DNA of 13,206 nucleotides from NZQO01 sp002693605 (GTDB lineage: Bacteria > Bacteroidota > Bacteroidia > Flavobacteriales > Flavobacteriaceae): contig CAXAVH010000072.1 in assembly GCA_963972105.1 (NCBI GenBank), forward strand, positions 1 through 13,206. Reading direction: 5' to 3'. This document shows, piece after piece, positions 13,178 to 13,206 of the stretch. The first letter of the stretch is position 1. Every line of letters begins with the position of its first letter. A program made the translations under genes and the position numbers. Below the pieces are notes generated by a model, which saw only the letters and a program-made list of their open reading frames with translations, was not told the DNA's origin and did not search any database.

Positions 13178-13206
13178 TTACTTCTTGATCAGTCGTTTTA
13201 CAACGC
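13178..13206 (-). CDS. C-terminal end of a T9SS type A sorting-domain protein (5' partial)
   Basis: Only the last eight complete codons are in the window. Read on the - strand they give VVKRLIKK followed by TAA at 13180-13178. This is the usual ending of the T9SS type A C-terminal sorting signal (Por secretion tail). The strong terminator 25 bases downstream supports a real gene end. The catalytic or adhesive part lies outside the window, so nothing can be said of its function. Confidence 0.65.

Overview
The window looks like chromosomal DNA from a member of the Bacteroidota, most probably a marine-type Flavobacteriaceae. The reasons are: type IX secretion (T9SS) sorting signals at both ends, a PorP/SprF-family protein beside a PorE-like OmpA protein, Bacteroidota-type -7 boxes (TAnnTTTG) ahead of several genes, no Shine-Dalgarno sequences where starts can be judged, and lipoproteins with short flavobacterial signal peptides. 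There are no rRNA or tRNA genes, insertion sequences, CRISPR arrays or phage genes. Apart from the first gene, the content is mostly conserved housekeeping.

Region 1 (1-5435, + strand) is a surface module. It holds the C-terminal part of a large repetitive adhesin-like protein with a T9SS type B sorting domain, then a PorP/SprF outer-membrane protein, then a TPR / beta-propeller / OmpA protein laid out like PorE. It ends in a strong terminator. The likely logic is that the T9SS exports the repeat protein, the PorP-like protein holds it at the surface, and the OmpA protein ties the complex to peptidoglycan.

Region 2 (5461-7856, + strand) carries isopentenyl-diphosphate isomerase (idi), which overlaps a 6-pyruvoyl-tetrahydropterin synthase-like gene by 4 bp. 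These are followed by a class I mannose-6-phosphate isomerase (manA) that appears to start at TTG, and a small conserved helical protein with its own promoter. The small gene's terminator lies inside the end of the convergent gene that follows.

Region 3 (7857-10954, - strand) encodes a DUF4369 lipoprotein, a DUF819 multi-pass membrane protein and an exported alpha/beta hydrolase. The hydrolase promoter is divergent from that of an exported S1/P1-type nuclease (11091-11867, + strand).

Region 4 (11935-13206, - strand) is a tight three-gene operon: small lipoprotein, DoxX-like membrane protein and ABH2-like AlkB dioxygenase. The junctions are a 1-nt overlap and a 1-nt gap. A near-perfect symmetric terminator separates it from the last codons of another T9SS-exported protein (type A tail).

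No gene-free stretch exceeds 300 bases. I found no clear, wholly new system. The observations most worth following are the adhesin/PorP/PorE module with its calcium-loop repeats, the terminator buried in a convergent coding region, and the lipoprotein-DoxX-AlkB operon.
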